64,000 bases of DNA from Tetragonia tetragonoides (GCA_038025085.1 CM076147.1:7288001-7352000); one strand, 5' to 3'; positions 1 to 12,011 are shown, counted from the stretch's first letter. The notes: generated by a model not told the origin, from the sequence alone. Translations and numbers: made by a program.

Positions 1-3000
1 AAAAGTTTACACTAATAAGAGTCAATGTATCCTCTATCCAGAAAAACATGTACAGATCGGCCCACATCCGTTGGGCCTCTGAAATAGTATAATCCCGAAA
101 AGCACTCGCAGCTCTATGAATTACACTCACTATTTATGAAGGTTATCTCAATTTTTTTTCTATTTTTTGATAGGAGACGATCTAAATTATTACATGCACA
201 TAAAACCAAAGAGCAAAAGGATGTACAAAAAAACTCACCAAAACATAATCACGATATTTATCTGGCAAATGCTTTCTCTTTCATCAGATAAGCAATAAGT
301 AATTAAACATACAAAAGTCACCTATCATTTCTCTTGAAAGAGAACATAGGTGGATGAAGGCCTTCTCTCATACACATGAGAAAAAGAATTATCAATATGA
401 CACTTGTATATCGAGTAGAAATTGTTCTAGCCGCATAATCAATTCTGGATTTTACTCCTCCAATCTCCAAGATTTAGCTCTAACCTGATAATTCTAGAAA
501 ACATACTTAACTCTCAAATTTCTTTCATTCATGCGCACCATTGTTTAGTATGTGAAGCACCATAGCCAAAATAATACAAACTCAGGCATCACAAGCTAAC
601 AACCCAAAAGGAAGCTCTGTACGGTTGCTTCAACTAATGATTAACTAAATATCCCATTTTATCTTGTAAAGTTGTAAGCAGAAAAGTGCCATATTCAACT
701 GTATATTGCTCTTTTATGCATCGTCAATTTGTCATAATTTCTAAGCAATGTCAGTTGTAGCCTCAGAATGTACAAGTATTTTGGCCTGTCCAATTGCGCA
801 GTCAAACTACCACAACCATACTTTTGTTCTACAGCAGAGAAACCTCTGTTTCTCTGAAGTAATTTATGGTAAAACTCTTACAGTCTTACTCCTATCATAA
901 AATAATCTTTATTTTGTGGCTTGATTTTAGAGATGAAAGTTTGCTAACTATGCCCATTCATTGTTAAAATCTTGAATTACAAAGTGAATATACTACCATA
1001 GGACTTATCTTACATACTTCTATAAAAAAAAATCTAAATACTTTTGCTATGTATTACAATAAGGAATAATAAACAAAATTTGGCCTTTCAAACCCATAAA
1101 CAGTCAAATTTGAAGAAAGGGAACAATATTTTTTATTTTTTATTTAGATAACATGGGTATCCAAGCTTCTTTTGCTTGACTATATGGGCCCTGAAGTTAA
1201 CGACCAGGAAAACCTCCAGTGGCCTTGAGGGGACTCGAACTTGGGACCTCTGGAATACATCTCAGAGGTTTTACCAACTGAGCTACCCCCTCAGGGTTAG
1301 AAAGGGAACAATATTTAACAAAGCCCATTCACTTTTAGCATCCCAGCTTCAAGTGTAGCCTTGTAAAGAGGCAAAAACTGTCACCTCCCATTGTTAAATG
1401 CCCGGATAAACTATAACCCAAAATTCTAGCTTCCAATATTTGGCATAAGTTCATAACTACCCTATTATGTTCTTGCAAAGGAAACACTATAGAAGTTGCC
1501 AACCACTAAGAGAAGAACCCCAAACGTCCGGAAGATGGGGAAACGACATTAAATCTGAAAAGGCATAGAAGGGATATAATCATATGAACTACTTGCAACA
1601 TTTGCACTGACTTCTGAAGGATATATGAGGAACCACCTTAGCAATCAGATAACAGTGTAGTGACATTTCCCCAAGAATTCAACCGCTACCAATTTAATAG
1701 CCATTACAAAGTAAAAGGAAAGTTGAGCATTCTCTTTTGTACCTTCAGATTTTGGGGTTCAAGTGACTTCATATATTCTAACAATTCATTTTGGCCATTT
1801 GCCGTTTTTCTACCAACTTGACGATTCAGTTCTTCTATTTCTGCTTCAAGAAGCTCTATGTACTTTACAGCGTCAATTGTCTCAGGACCAGAGACATTAT
1901 TCCATCGAATGACTTCACCAGTGACCTTTTTTTGTGTGCCTGGCGCATAATCTACAGCATCCTAAAAACAAAGCCAGTATTACATTGAAGAGACCCAAAA
2001 AGCCTTGAGTATAACAGAAAATAACATATAGAGAAAACTGTTACCTTATTTTCTTGTGGTTCGGGAAGGGCAACCTGCTCTAAACTTTGTTGGAGTTCCA
2101 CGCGGAACTGTGCATTCCTAAACATATAACCAGTCATCATGACACTATACATGAGTTGAGCAAGATTTTCAGCCACCTGAAACAAATTTATAGGAATTGT
2201 AACTAATTAGAGAAATTATTATGAAGTAATATTATAGCTTGCGTGCAAATCTGCAGCCAAACAAGGAAATGCATTATATGAAACAAGTCAATAGGTCCAT
2301 GTGGAAGGGTAAAGGGCTTACTGTAGTTACGGTTACAGAAAAGAACTGTGGAGGTAAAGTACCAATCATATTCGTAACTGTTTGACGCATTGCATCCACA
2401 ACCTATAGAACGAAAAGTTGTAAAAGTTGCCTGATCTGAAGCTTAACATAAGAGTCTTAGGATAGGAAGCATATTAACATTTTCTATAAAAGATCGAAAT
2501 GTCATGGAAAGATGCAAACCTGAGGAGATGCCCTTTTGACAAATAATTCCAAGAACTCTGGTTGCACATTTCTTACATATTCCAGCAGAATGTCCCTCCT
2601 GCTTTTTGACTGTTAATTTGGAGCAATAAGCTTTCAAGATTACAGGAAGGTTAAGCGAGCCAAATACAGCTATTACATATGGAAGACACATCTATGCTCA
2701 GCATGTAACAATCTTTTCACGGAAAAGCAATACCTTAGTGGCCAGATGCATAAAATAGAAGGTTTAGAATGAGGATGCTGTGATGGATGAATGACCATAC
2801 AATAAAATGGAGGATCCAACCGAAGGTATAGCAAGAAAGTAGGAGCATCAAAAGCAGACATAAAGCTACGATGTAGCTGAGGTAATATGTTCATGAAAGA
2901 CCTACAAACACCGCTTTCCCACCCCAAGGAACAAAAACTCCACTTTTATGGTGAAAACAGTAGATTAAACAAAGAAAAGTAAACTTCCTAATTTTGATCT

Positions 3001-4343
3001 TCAAGAAAGAGATTCAGAAACGATAGCTAGATATTTCCGCTTGGCAAGGTCTTAAACTTAATGGCATGTTTAGACAAATGAGTATGAAGTTGCAAGAATT
3101 ACTCAATCAAACAGCCAGTTTCGGAGGAAACTCATCAGTGTCATCTATTGATCTTCATATTTAACCCTATCACTGGACACCACAATCATCAGTGTTTGAA
3201 AGAGAATCCATCAATTTCATTCAAGGATGTTCATAATTATACCCTATCACTAAAAAGCTGACATCACTTTCTCAGATAAGCGGAGAAGTGGACATGACAA
3301 TGATCTCTTCTACCACAAATTTCTTACAAAGGATATGTCTTGCTTGAATGATGTTTTTTTCTGGTAAGACATGAATCTGGCTGGTAGATTAACAGCAACG
3401 AAAAGAAAAACCTTTAAAAACCGATACTTACCCTCCCAAACAAGCAAAGCTGTTATGAAACGCCGAACAACTTCTATAGTTAAATAAGAAGCTCTTGGCA
3501 CCGACACCCTAGAGCTAAATCAAATGTCGCTCTACAGTACTTGAAACACTCTATCAATCATGGTTTCTGTAACCCACCAAGCTAGAGAGTTTCCTGTTTT
3601 TCATTAAAGATTTTCATTTTACTCCCTCGCTATTTGAACACCCAGGAAACAATGTAAAACTTCCATAACTCATGGAAGAGATTAACTACATTCTGCAACT
3701 ATGCCTTGAACTGGTTAACAATCAATGACGTCCATAAACGCGACACTTTATGCTAGTATAATCACTACCATAAAATTGTTTTAACCAATTGAATTTGTTC
3801 CCCCGTCCCTAATTCCGTTGTAGGGTTAGTTTAGAATAATGTTTATAGCTTATAGCCAGAACCATTACATTGCAAAATGGAAGTTTCAACTTAAGGGCAC
3901 TTAAACAAACTCTTATCAAAAAGCACAATAATTCAAAACTAAAGGATCAATCAAATGTGCAAGAACATTATAACATAAAATAAAATGTCCTTAATAAAAC
4001 ACATAATGGGATTAGCAATCTCAAACATAATCCTTAATTGGGGAATATAGTTAAGCAAAACAACGCAATTACGAAGTTAAAAGAGGAGAGGAGAGAGAAA
4101 AACCGTGCAGCCATTGGGAAGTTTAGAATCTCCAGCAATAGAATTGTCACTGTTGTTGTTGTTGGTATTATCTGATGAGGAATTGTTCAAAGCACGAATT
4201 TTTAAAGATAATGATCGCCCTAAGTTGGTCAACTTTCTTGGGAAACTCACTGATGAGTTTGAAAAAACACGAGAACCTGCTAATGGCGAACGAGTTGAAG
4301 GTTGAGGAGTTACTACAGAAGGCTTTATAATTAGTGAAGACAT
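1..4343 (-). CDS. DUF760 chloroplast protein, 5' part (exons 1-5; 3' end off the left edge)
   Basis: Visible exons on the minus strand are 4343-4104, 2609-2520, 2402-2322, 2176-2045 and 1961-1743. They encode 80, 30, 27, 44 and 73 codons, and every junction is a phase-0 GT-AG intron. The start at 4343 opens a Ser/Thr/Asn-rich, acid-poor leader typical of a plastid transit peptide. Exons 2-4 spell a DUF760 repeat (RRDILLEYV, MRQTVTNMIGTLPPQFF, ENLAQLMYSVMMTGYMF). Exon 5 carries a predicted helical stretch (KYIELLEAEIEELNRQVG) and ends at LEPQNLK. From memory this resembles the Arabidopsis At2g14910/At1g32160 group of DUF760 proteins, whose biochemical role I do not know. Relatives have a second DUF760 half, which I could not find in 1-1742, so at least one more exon should lie beyond the left edge after an intron of more than 1.74 kb. 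No stop or frameshift is visible. Confidence 0.85.
1132..1299 (-). mobile_element. tRNA-derived SINE (family 1), full length
   Basis: Read on the minus strand, the element starts with a tRNA-like head. It has a box A (GTAGCTCAGTTGG) and a box B (GTTCGAGTCCC), then a body ending in GCTTGGATACCCATGTTATC and an A-rich tail. It is flanked by a perfect 17-bp direct repeat (GAAAGGGAACAATATTT) at 1115-1131 and 1300-1316. It lies in the last visible intron of the DUF760 gene, in the sense orientation. The tRNA-like part is not a tRNA gene: it has no acceptor stem and carries the SINE body and target duplication. Confidence 0.85.
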
Positions 4344-4976
4344 GGCAGGTGTTTTTTCTTTACAGTGGTTTTAGTTGTTTTGGTTAGTTTTCTCTCTCCT
4401 GGATACCCTAAACCTCCATTAACGACTTCCTGAGAGAGAGAGAAAGGAAGAAGGATATCAGCTATGGTGTGTCACCAGAGAGAAGAGGAAGAGAAGTGGA
4501 TAGTGGTGAACTGGTGATTTTGTGAATGAGATTAGCAAATGGATGCTCCAGATTTTGTCAAATAAAAACCGACCCGATTGTGCTGTAAGTTGTGAGTTTA
4601 CATGTCAAAATTCGATCCCACCCGAAACCAACTCAAATAACACCCGAAGATACTGGTCACGAACACGATTTTATCAAGTGCCGGCACTTTTAATTTATCG
4701 TGAAACTGTTGGTAGTGGTCGCACTTCGAATCTCGGTTTAAACGGAAACAAATTTTTTGTGAAAATTCTGACAAGGGTAAAGTAGCGTACAAACGACCCC
4801 GTATTCCGTTAAGGCCCAAACTTGTTTGGAGGCAGTGGGGCAATGTTGAATGTTGAATGAACACGGTTTTATAAATCGAGTTTGAAGTGAATGAACCAGT
4901 AATTCACCCGACCCGACCTGTTTGTTTGATTTCGGATGAGACAATTTGTATTTAGTGTGTATTCAATATGCGTAAA
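4344..4976. other. DUF760 gene 5' UTR/promoter side and unassigned spacer
   Basis: The first 150 bp or so upstream of the DUF760 start (4344-4500) contain CT/GA-rich stretches (GAGAGAGAGA near 4433), common in plant 5' UTRs. I see no convincing TATA box. The rest has no gene with recognisable coding character; the short ORFs here look random. Confidence 0.4.
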
Positions 4977-4990
4977 CTTATGAGTCCTAC

Positions 4991-5124
4991 ATGGGTTCAA
5001 GCATCTTAGGGGAGCACCTACACGAATTATTTCGTGGAATACCCGAGGTCGTGCATTAGTAGGTGCCCTTTAGCCACGACCAAAGAAAAAGGAAGTTCTT
5101 CTTTGCCAAACCAAAAAAAAAAAA
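4991..5124 (+). mobile_element. Short poly-A retroposon (SINE-like)
   Basis: This 134-bp insert ends in a run of 12 A and is flanked by near-identical direct repeats, CTTATGAGTCCTAC at 4977-4990 and CTTATGAATCCTAAC at 5125-5139. The inside starts ATGGGTTCAAGCATC, which could be a weak box B, and I see no good box A. The retroposition signature is clear. The family assignment is unknown. Confidence 0.6.
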
Positions 5125-5368
5125 CTTATGAATCCTAACTTATGAAGTTATGACTCTATTTGTCGAAAGTAAAAGTTGGTTGCGTGCTATTTTATCACAA
5201 TTTAACACGGCGAACAATACAATTGCTTGTTTGAAATGAAGTTGACTACCTTGGATATTACATTTTGCCCCTTGTTTTCAAACTTTGATTTAAACTATAT
5301 GTCCTAACTCCTATACTCTGTGTGACTGTGTCCCTATCATTTTGAAATTTTTTGACCATTAATATATG

Positions 5369-5535
5369 AAACACAAAAATTTCTATAAGACGGTCTTTTC
5401 TTAATTTTTGATGATACGGGAGTCACTTTTTAATGAAATAAGGGTAACTGCTCACCATAAGTGACTCCTACATTTCTATAAAATAACCCCAATTTTTTGT
5501 GAGTTGGTCTCACACAAGACTTGTTATATGTGAAA
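5369..5535. mobile_element. MITE-like inverted-repeat element (copy 1)
   Basis: The ends are roughly complementary: AAATTTCTATAAGACGGTC on the left and GGTCTCACACAAGACTTG on the right. The middle has an imperfect palindrome around GTGACTCCTAC. A related element lies in the opposite orientation at about 21455-21640. The superfamily is not clear and the exact ends are uncertain. Confidence 0.5.
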
Positions 5536-5541
5536 ATATAT

Positions 5542-7580
5542 AAAGTTGCACAATGTAAAAATAATATTGTTAGATTCGCTTTAAATAGTACTTCTGGAAA
5601 ATCTTATTTTTATTGTTTTTACTAGATTCCGTCCCCGTGCGATGCACGGGTTCTTATTCATCCTCCTCTGTTATTAAAATCAATACAAAAAAGAAAAATT
5701 AATCACATCAATATATAAAGTTGAATAATAGGAGTAGCAAGGAACAATAATAATCTTTTTCACACATTTAACAAAGAAATTACATTTTTAGTGAATAAAT
5801 AATATACCTTTTTTAGGATAATAAATATAATACCTAAGTTACTTTTTTTATTAAAATAAAATAAAAGTATTTTTGATTTCTTTTTAATCACCCATGCATT
5901 TATAACTATTTATTATTTATTCAATGTCACCTTGGTGAGAACTCAATTATACATATATACTAGGTTTTATCCCCGTGATTCGCACGGGCTCGTAAAATAA
6001 TTTTATGAATATATTTAATAATATAATGCTTAAAATATTTGATGTGAATTATTAATATTATTAGTAAAATACATTTTATTTAGTTTTTGCAAAGATTTCT
6101 ATCCATAGGATGCAACATGCTAATTCTTGAAATTGATATTTTCATGTCAGCTTCATTTGTAATGAGATTAGACTAAGTTTAGGTAGATAATAAAAAAAGT
6201 ATATGTACACTAATTTTAATAAGTAATTCAATTAATGAAAATAATTAATAAAATTATTTTGCATTAACGGTATATGTGCATTAAAAGTTGATAGCACATG
6301 CTCGTTTTATACCGCACAACTAAAACAATGTGACAAAGTTGAGCACACATGGCGTCTACGTGTCATCTTCACACGAACATTTCCTCTTATGTAGTGTCCT
6401 ATGTGTCATCACCATACGGAAATAACCCAACTTTTATAGGACATATACATATATATCTCATTTTAAAGCGTTTTTCAAATCCAATCCAATGGAGTAAGAT
6501 TTATAATTTTTTGACTTACGTAATTAAAGTTATTTTATTTTATAATTTAGAAATATGCCAATAAATATGTAATTAAGTCAACTAATGATGAGACATTAAT
6601 AATGGATGACGTGTCATGCTACGTGGCAAGTTTTTGCTTACATGGCGTCTTAGGTGTCATCACTATGTCAATGTGGACGCTTATGTGTCGTCTCACGTGT
6701 CGTCACCACACGAAGAAGGACCCAGTTATAATATATAAGTTGCACTATGTAAAAATAATATTGTTAGATTCGCTTTAAATAGTACTTTTGGAAAATCTTA
6801 TTTTTATTGTTTTTACTAGATTTCGTGCCCGTGCGATGCACGAGTTCTTGTTCATCATCCTCTGTTATTAGAATCAATACAAAAAAAAAATAAAATTAAT
6901 CACATCAATATATAAAGTTGAATAATAGGAGTAGCAGGGAACAATAATAAAAATTTTCACACATTTAACAAAGAAATTACATTTTTAGTGAATAAATAAT
7001 ATACCTTTTTTAGGATAATAAATATAGTACTTAAGTTACTTTTTTTTATTAAAATAAAATAAAAGTATTTTTGATTTCTTTTTAATCACCCATGCATTTA
7101 TAACTATTTATTATTTATTCAATGTCACCTTGGTGAGAACTCAATTATACGTATATATATATAAAGTTGCACAATGTAAAAATAATATTGTTAGATTCGC
7201 TTTAAATAGTACTTCTGGAAAATCTTATTTTTATTGTTTTTACTAGATTTTGTGCCCGTGCGATGCACGTGTTTTTGTTCATCATCCTCTGTTATTAGAA
7301 TCAATATAATAAAAAAAATTAATCACATCAATATATAAAGTTGAATAATAGGAGTAGCAAGGAACAATAATAATCTTTTTCACACATTTAACAAAGAAAT
7401 TACATTTTTAGTGAATAAATAATATACCTTTTTTAGGATAATAAATATAATACTTATGTTACTTTTTTATTAAAATAAAATAAAAGTATTTTTGATTTCT
7501 TTTTAATCACCCATGCATTTATAAATATTTATTATTTATTCAATGCCACCTTGGTGAGAACTCAATTATACATATATATA
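5542..7580 (-). mobile_element. Three ~420-bp tandem units each carrying a Helitron-type 3' end
   Basis: Unit A (5542-5959), unit B (6737-7162) and unit C (7163-7580) are nearly identical. Each starts near AAGTTGCACAATG and ends near CAATTATACATATATA. Inside each, the minus strand has a Helitron-like 3' terminus: a hairpin (CCCGTGC-loop-GCACGGG in unit A) about 10 bp before CTAG, followed by T. The CTAG positions are 5622-5625, 6816-6819 and 7243-7246. Because about 80 bp outside the CTAG is also repeated, the array probably grew by tandem duplication rather than by three insertions. No Rep/helicase ORF is present. Confidence 0.65.
5960..6736 (-). mobile_element. Non-autonomous Helitron (family B, copy 1), splitting units A and B
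   Basis: The 3' end is at 5960 on the minus strand: CTAG preceded by the hairpin CCCGTGCGAATCACGGG. The body shares long blocks with the element at 8347-9049, for example the part matching CTCATTTTAAAGCGTTTTTC and the repeated ACGTGTCATC boxes. It sits exactly at the junction between units A and B. The left and right flanks join into the same sequence as the B-C junction. The 5' terminus (expected TC) is not clean. Confidence 0.6.
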
Positions 7581-7589
7581 TTGATGATA

Positions 7590-9410
7590 GGGTCTGTTCT
7601 CCCCAAATTATTTCTATTCATTTAACAAACTTCCAACAAAATTCAGTAGAATAAATAATCAACAAAGTTCAACATAATTCAACAAAGTTCAACAAAGTTA
7701 AACAACCCAACATACAAACTAGTTATAAAGATCACTTGAATCAACAAAATTCATCAAAAAAAAAAACAAGTTAAACAAAATTCAGTAGCAGGGTAGTCCC
7801 TGTCATTTTGGAGGCCTTGTGCTAAAGTTGAAAACTAGGCCTTAAATATGTCTCATCAAAAAAACAATTGAAATTATGCACCTTTGTATAAGAAAACAGA
7901 AAAAACACCTTCATTACCAACATTTGAGTACTCTACAAAATACAAATTACAATTTATCCGCAAAAGATAGGAGTAATATTCAACAAAAATAATAGCAAAG
8001 ATTGATACAAGCTTTACCTACTTGGCCACCGAGAACCGAGATGGCCCAGTGCCGATGAATTTACCCATCAAATATAAAACTCATGTTAAAGCTTATCTTT
8101 CAATGGTTTCAAGTACAGTACTCTATCTAGTCGCAATTAAGCGACAATGGGCACCCTATCTTTGCCCTCCCCTCCCCATCTTGTGTGTTTCTCTCTCATA
8201 ACAATACCCAAGGAATTTTTTAATCTCAGTTAATCTTGAAGAGAAAACAAATCTTTAGTATGAGATTACTCTGTATTTAATCTCTCCTCTATATCTGTTT
8301 TTCGTTTTAACTTCTCGCTTCAAGAATTTGTGTGTTTTGGTCAAAACTAGTTTTGGTCCCCGGGCGATGCCCCGAGTTAGTCTTTTTTATATGTTGTATA
8401 TTTTTGTAGGTTTATAGTAGGCGTCTTAGTTACACGAATGGAGTAGTCATGTGATTAAGAGTCTTTCCTATTCTATTTTTTTTTAAGAAAGTAAGTGAAA
8501 TGTTATAATTAAAGAAGTTTTGATATTCAATTATCTATGTTGGTGAAAATTTAGCCAACAAATTAATAATACAATGAAAACAACGAATGACATAACAACA
8601 CATGGCAGTGCAATGGTGATATGGATGTCACATGAAAAACATAGCAAATACCTCGTAGAAGTGTCACATGGCGAGAAGAAATTATGTGGTGTACATTTTA
8701 TAACTTCTACCGAACATTACAGGGTCAAATATAGGACATAAGTATCTCATTTTGAAGTATTTTCCAAACCTGATCCAATGAAATAAGAATTATTATTTTT
8801 ATAGTTACGTAACTAAAGTTATTTGATTTTATAACTTGAAGAATATGATAATAATTATGTCATTTTGTATTTATTAAGTCAAATAAATGTTCGACACACT
8901 TGCATGAACGACTTACGTGGCGGCTTATGTGTCATTACCATATGAATTTAAAGGCTTACGTGGCATCCCATATTCCCATGTGTCAATCTCGAATGTGCCA
9001 CGTGGCAAATCTTAGGAGGATTGCACTGTGTTTTAATAGTAAGGTAAGATATGATTGCTCTATATATTAATTGTTCAGTTGAAAATTGCTCGGCCATCAA
9101 TGAACTTTTTGGAAAATGAATAGACAAATAGAGAGAGTGGAAAGACAATGAACAGAGGAGGCATTGTTCTGCTTTTGTTAAATTGGGCTAGACTCTATAT
9201 ATAACTCTGAAAAGATTGGGCCCCTCCAAAATTGGAGGCCATGTGCGATTGCACCTGCTGCACTCCCTCAAGGAATTAAGTAGAATAAACAAACTTCAAC
9301 AAAGTTTAACAAACTTTAACAAAATTCAATAGAAACAAAATTCAAGAAAATTCAACAAAAAGAAATATTCAACAATAAATATAAACAAAATTGAGTTGGG
9401 GAGAACATAT
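7590..9410. mobile_element. Non-autonomous TIR element with TTCAACAAA-type repeats
   Basis: The ends are inverted: GGTCTGTTCTCCCCAA near 7591 and TTGGGGAGAACATATCC near 9396. Next to each end lies an irregular array of the motif (A)TTCAACAAA/GTTCAACAAA, at 7615-7790 and 9275-9395. There is no transposase. The middle has gene-poor, AT-rich sequence and is interrupted by a Helitron at 8347-9049. The superfamily and exact target duplication could not be fixed. Confidence 0.45.
8347..9049 (-). mobile_element. Non-autonomous Helitron (family B, copy 2)
   Basis: This copy has both ends. On the minus strand it starts TCTTACCTTACTATTAAAAC at 9049 and ends with the hairpin CGGGGCATCGCCCCGG-like stem, then CTAG at 8350-8347. 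The flanking bases are A on the left and T on the right of the plus strand, as expected for insertion between A and T. It is 703 bp and codes for nothing recognisable. The right third has several ACGTGGC/ATGTGTCAT boxes. Confidence 0.7.
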
Positions 9411-9954
9411 CCTTATAATCTTACATTTATTTACGGTCAAAGTAATGTCTTGAAATTCGTAAAAAAAATTAGCGTAAGACTTTTAGTGGGACGTAGAAAG
9501 TACTATGTATATCAATGTGTCATTTTTAACTTTTGAGCAAGTAAACAAAGTAAAACTAAAGTTTGCATTGCATTTTATACAAAATAGGTGTCATTAACCC
9601 GTTGGGTTAGTGCGAAATCGAAAGCTAAAGGTCATGAACAATCATTTATCAAGTTAAACCCAAAGTGACCTATTTTAAACCTGACATGATCGACATATTT
9701 GACAGCTCTAGTTGTAGTTGTTGTCACCATGAAAAAAAGAGGAAGTGTTTGGATTAAGCGCCCAAAAACTGCGAGTCCGACGAGTTCATTTTCAGATGAC
9801 GAGAATGTGATCGTTTGCCCAACCCAACCCGACCTGACCCAATACCAATTCTTTCATTTTTCCCCATATGAAAAAGGAGTGTACTAGTGAATGACGATGA
9901 ATATATCTAATAACGCCCATTGGATCAAGCACTCGAACTTGGCCTAGGTATCTA

Positions 9955-10233
9955 CTCCCTACGTTCCTAATTTATCTACCTACTTTTCTTTTACATCCGT
10001 TCCAAATTCATCTACACACTTCCTTTTTAGTATTGCTTTTGGTATTAAATGACCCATCTACCCTTGCTTTATTATCATTATTCCTTTCCAATCCACACTT
10101 GGACCACAACCAACTTACTAATCCCCCCCTCTCACATTTAAACCAAGGCAAATGGGGGGTTTTATTCTAAATTTATCTCCCATTAAATTCTATGTCATGA
10201 ATATGTGGGTGGATAAATTTGGAATGGAGGGAG
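9955..10233. mobile_element. Stowaway (Tc1/mariner) MITE
   Basis: The terminal inverted repeats are CTCCCTACGTTCC at the left and GGAATGGAGGGAG at the right. A TA duplication flanks them at 9953-9954 and 10234-10235. The second, internal inverted region (AAATTTATCTCC/AATTCATCTAC) is also typical. The length is 279 bp. Confidence 0.8.
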
Positions 10234-10235
10234 TA

Positions 10236-11599
10236 ATGGATCTCTCCTTGTACGGGGCAATCAGTGCCATGAGGTCAAAGATCCATGTCCAGAACCGACT
10301 ACAACCCACCAACATACTTTTCGTTATTATCAAAATGAGTCAAATATACATTTGTGTCCCAAACCCAACAAATAAAAAGTTAAGCTCCAATATCAAAAAT
10401 TGTTGAAAGTTCAGTCTCCAAATGTATGTTTAACTCAACTCCTTCCGCAATTGAGCTTCGCATTTAGAAAGAGGTGACTAATAGGACGAGCATTTTGAGT
10501 TATCGTAAAAACAAAACCATACTCATACTTAACCCGTTATGTGTTTGAAGTAACTTTTTTTACTCGGTGTAACTTTTCTTGAGCTATGCAACCCTAATAA
10601 AGGATTTTCAAAATTATTGTCGTATTTTTAAAACAAAAAGAGAATTACAACATACTAAATAACACACAAAGAAAATACCTGGCGAAAAACCAAAATGAAA
10701 TAAAAATCAAGTCAATGGACTTGACTTTCGTCTCGAACCTGATCGAGTTTCGGGGCGGACCATTGGGCAACTTGATCAGGTAATCAATATTTTTGGATCT
10801 CAAAATCCTAACCAGTCTACCCTGACACTAAAAAGTATATAAACACGAGTGTGTGATTGTCCTGCACGAGCCTCCTCTTGTTGTAGTTAAGTTTACTTCG
10901 TTTCGTTGCGAGTTATTCCTATTCCACTTCAAAGTTTTGGTCTCTCAGAATTTCTCAATTACTAGTCTTCCATTATTCAAATTTAAGATCACTAATTATT
11001 TTGACCTCCGAGAAACAGTGCAAACCCTCACTCTCCCTTAGCTCTCAAAAACCACGGTTTCTCTCTCTTAATCAATGACGGATTCAGAAATATGTTAGAG
11101 AGAGTTCACTTTTTAATTAACATTTGTTTTTCAAAATATATATTTTTTTGGCGATCAACTTGAGTATTGGAATTGATATTGGAACGACAACCATTTCACT
11201 TGTGCACTCTTGAAATCTAAATTATATTATGACGAACTCACGATAAACTTGTCAAAATTTTGTCCGCAACTTATGTCCAAAAGAATAGCTAATTCAACAT
11301 ATGTAAATATCAATTTATTCTAATATTTTAACAAAGTCTAGCTAATCAACTAATTGCAATTATAATTTTTAAATAAAAAATTTAACTAATTAATAGATCT
11401 AAAATTTGTCAATAAAATCTAGTAATCTAAATAATAAACTTTGCAAAGACCATAAACTACATACGTATGACATTATCAATTCACAAGAAAAACCAAACCT
11501 ATGACAAATCAAGGGTAAAAGAAAATTATAAGAACAAAAAAGATTCAAAACCAAAAAAACAACCCATTCTCCTTCATCCTTCTCCATAACAAAGATAGA
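10236..11599. other. Spacer upstream of the PPR gene
   Basis: AT-rich DNA with no ORF of convincing coding character and no repeat that I could name. Its right end should contain the PPR gene promoter. Confidence 0.4.
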
Positions 11600-11700
11600 G
11601 AAAGATTCAGCTATATATCTTCTCCAACAGCCCATTAGCCCATAAGGCTTTGTTTCTTAATCCCAAGGAGCTCACACACACACACACACACACACACGCA

Positions 11701-11731
<31 letters not shown>

Positions 11732-11861
11732 ATTTCTCTCTATTAATCTGAAGCAGCAGAGCAGATTGCAAATCACCGCCATAGGAGCTTGAAAAACGTT
11801 TCTCTTTCTCTGTTTCTCTCATCGTCACTCTCCAACTCCAAGTGGTGGAGCACATTTGGAG
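11600..11861 (+). promoter_or_regulatory. Likely core promoter and first non-coding exon of the PPR gene
   Basis: A TATA-like stretch (GCTATATATC) lies at about 11609-11618. It is followed by a (CA)n tract at 11674-11697 and (CT)n tracts at 11701-11740, common near plant transcription starts. A consensus-like donor (GAG|GTAATT) occurs at 11862. A second UTR exon probably starts at 12685 after TTTGCAG and leads to the start codon at 12774. This model is inferred; no transcript evidence is available. Confidence 0.5.
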
Positions 11862-11984
11862 GTAATTAATTTTATTTTATTTCGTTCAGCAAGGTAATTA
11901 GCATTTTTTCCTCCATGGAATCCCCTTGAAGAACAGTCCGTCCGCCATTTCTCCTCATCCTCCTTTCTCTCTCATTGGTTACTT

Positions 11985-12011
11985 TGGTTTGGTTTGGTTT
12001 GGTTTGGTTTG
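11985..12011 (+). repeat. (GGTTT)n simple repeat
   Basis: Five to six copies of GGTTT in the proposed 5' UTR intron. Confidence 0.9.

Noticed and set aside
1230..1300. Possible tRNA gene (GTAGCTCAGTTGG ... GTTCGAGTCCC)
   Set aside because: It is the head of a SINE: SINE body and A-rich tail follow, a 17-bp target duplication surrounds it, and no acceptor stem pairs.
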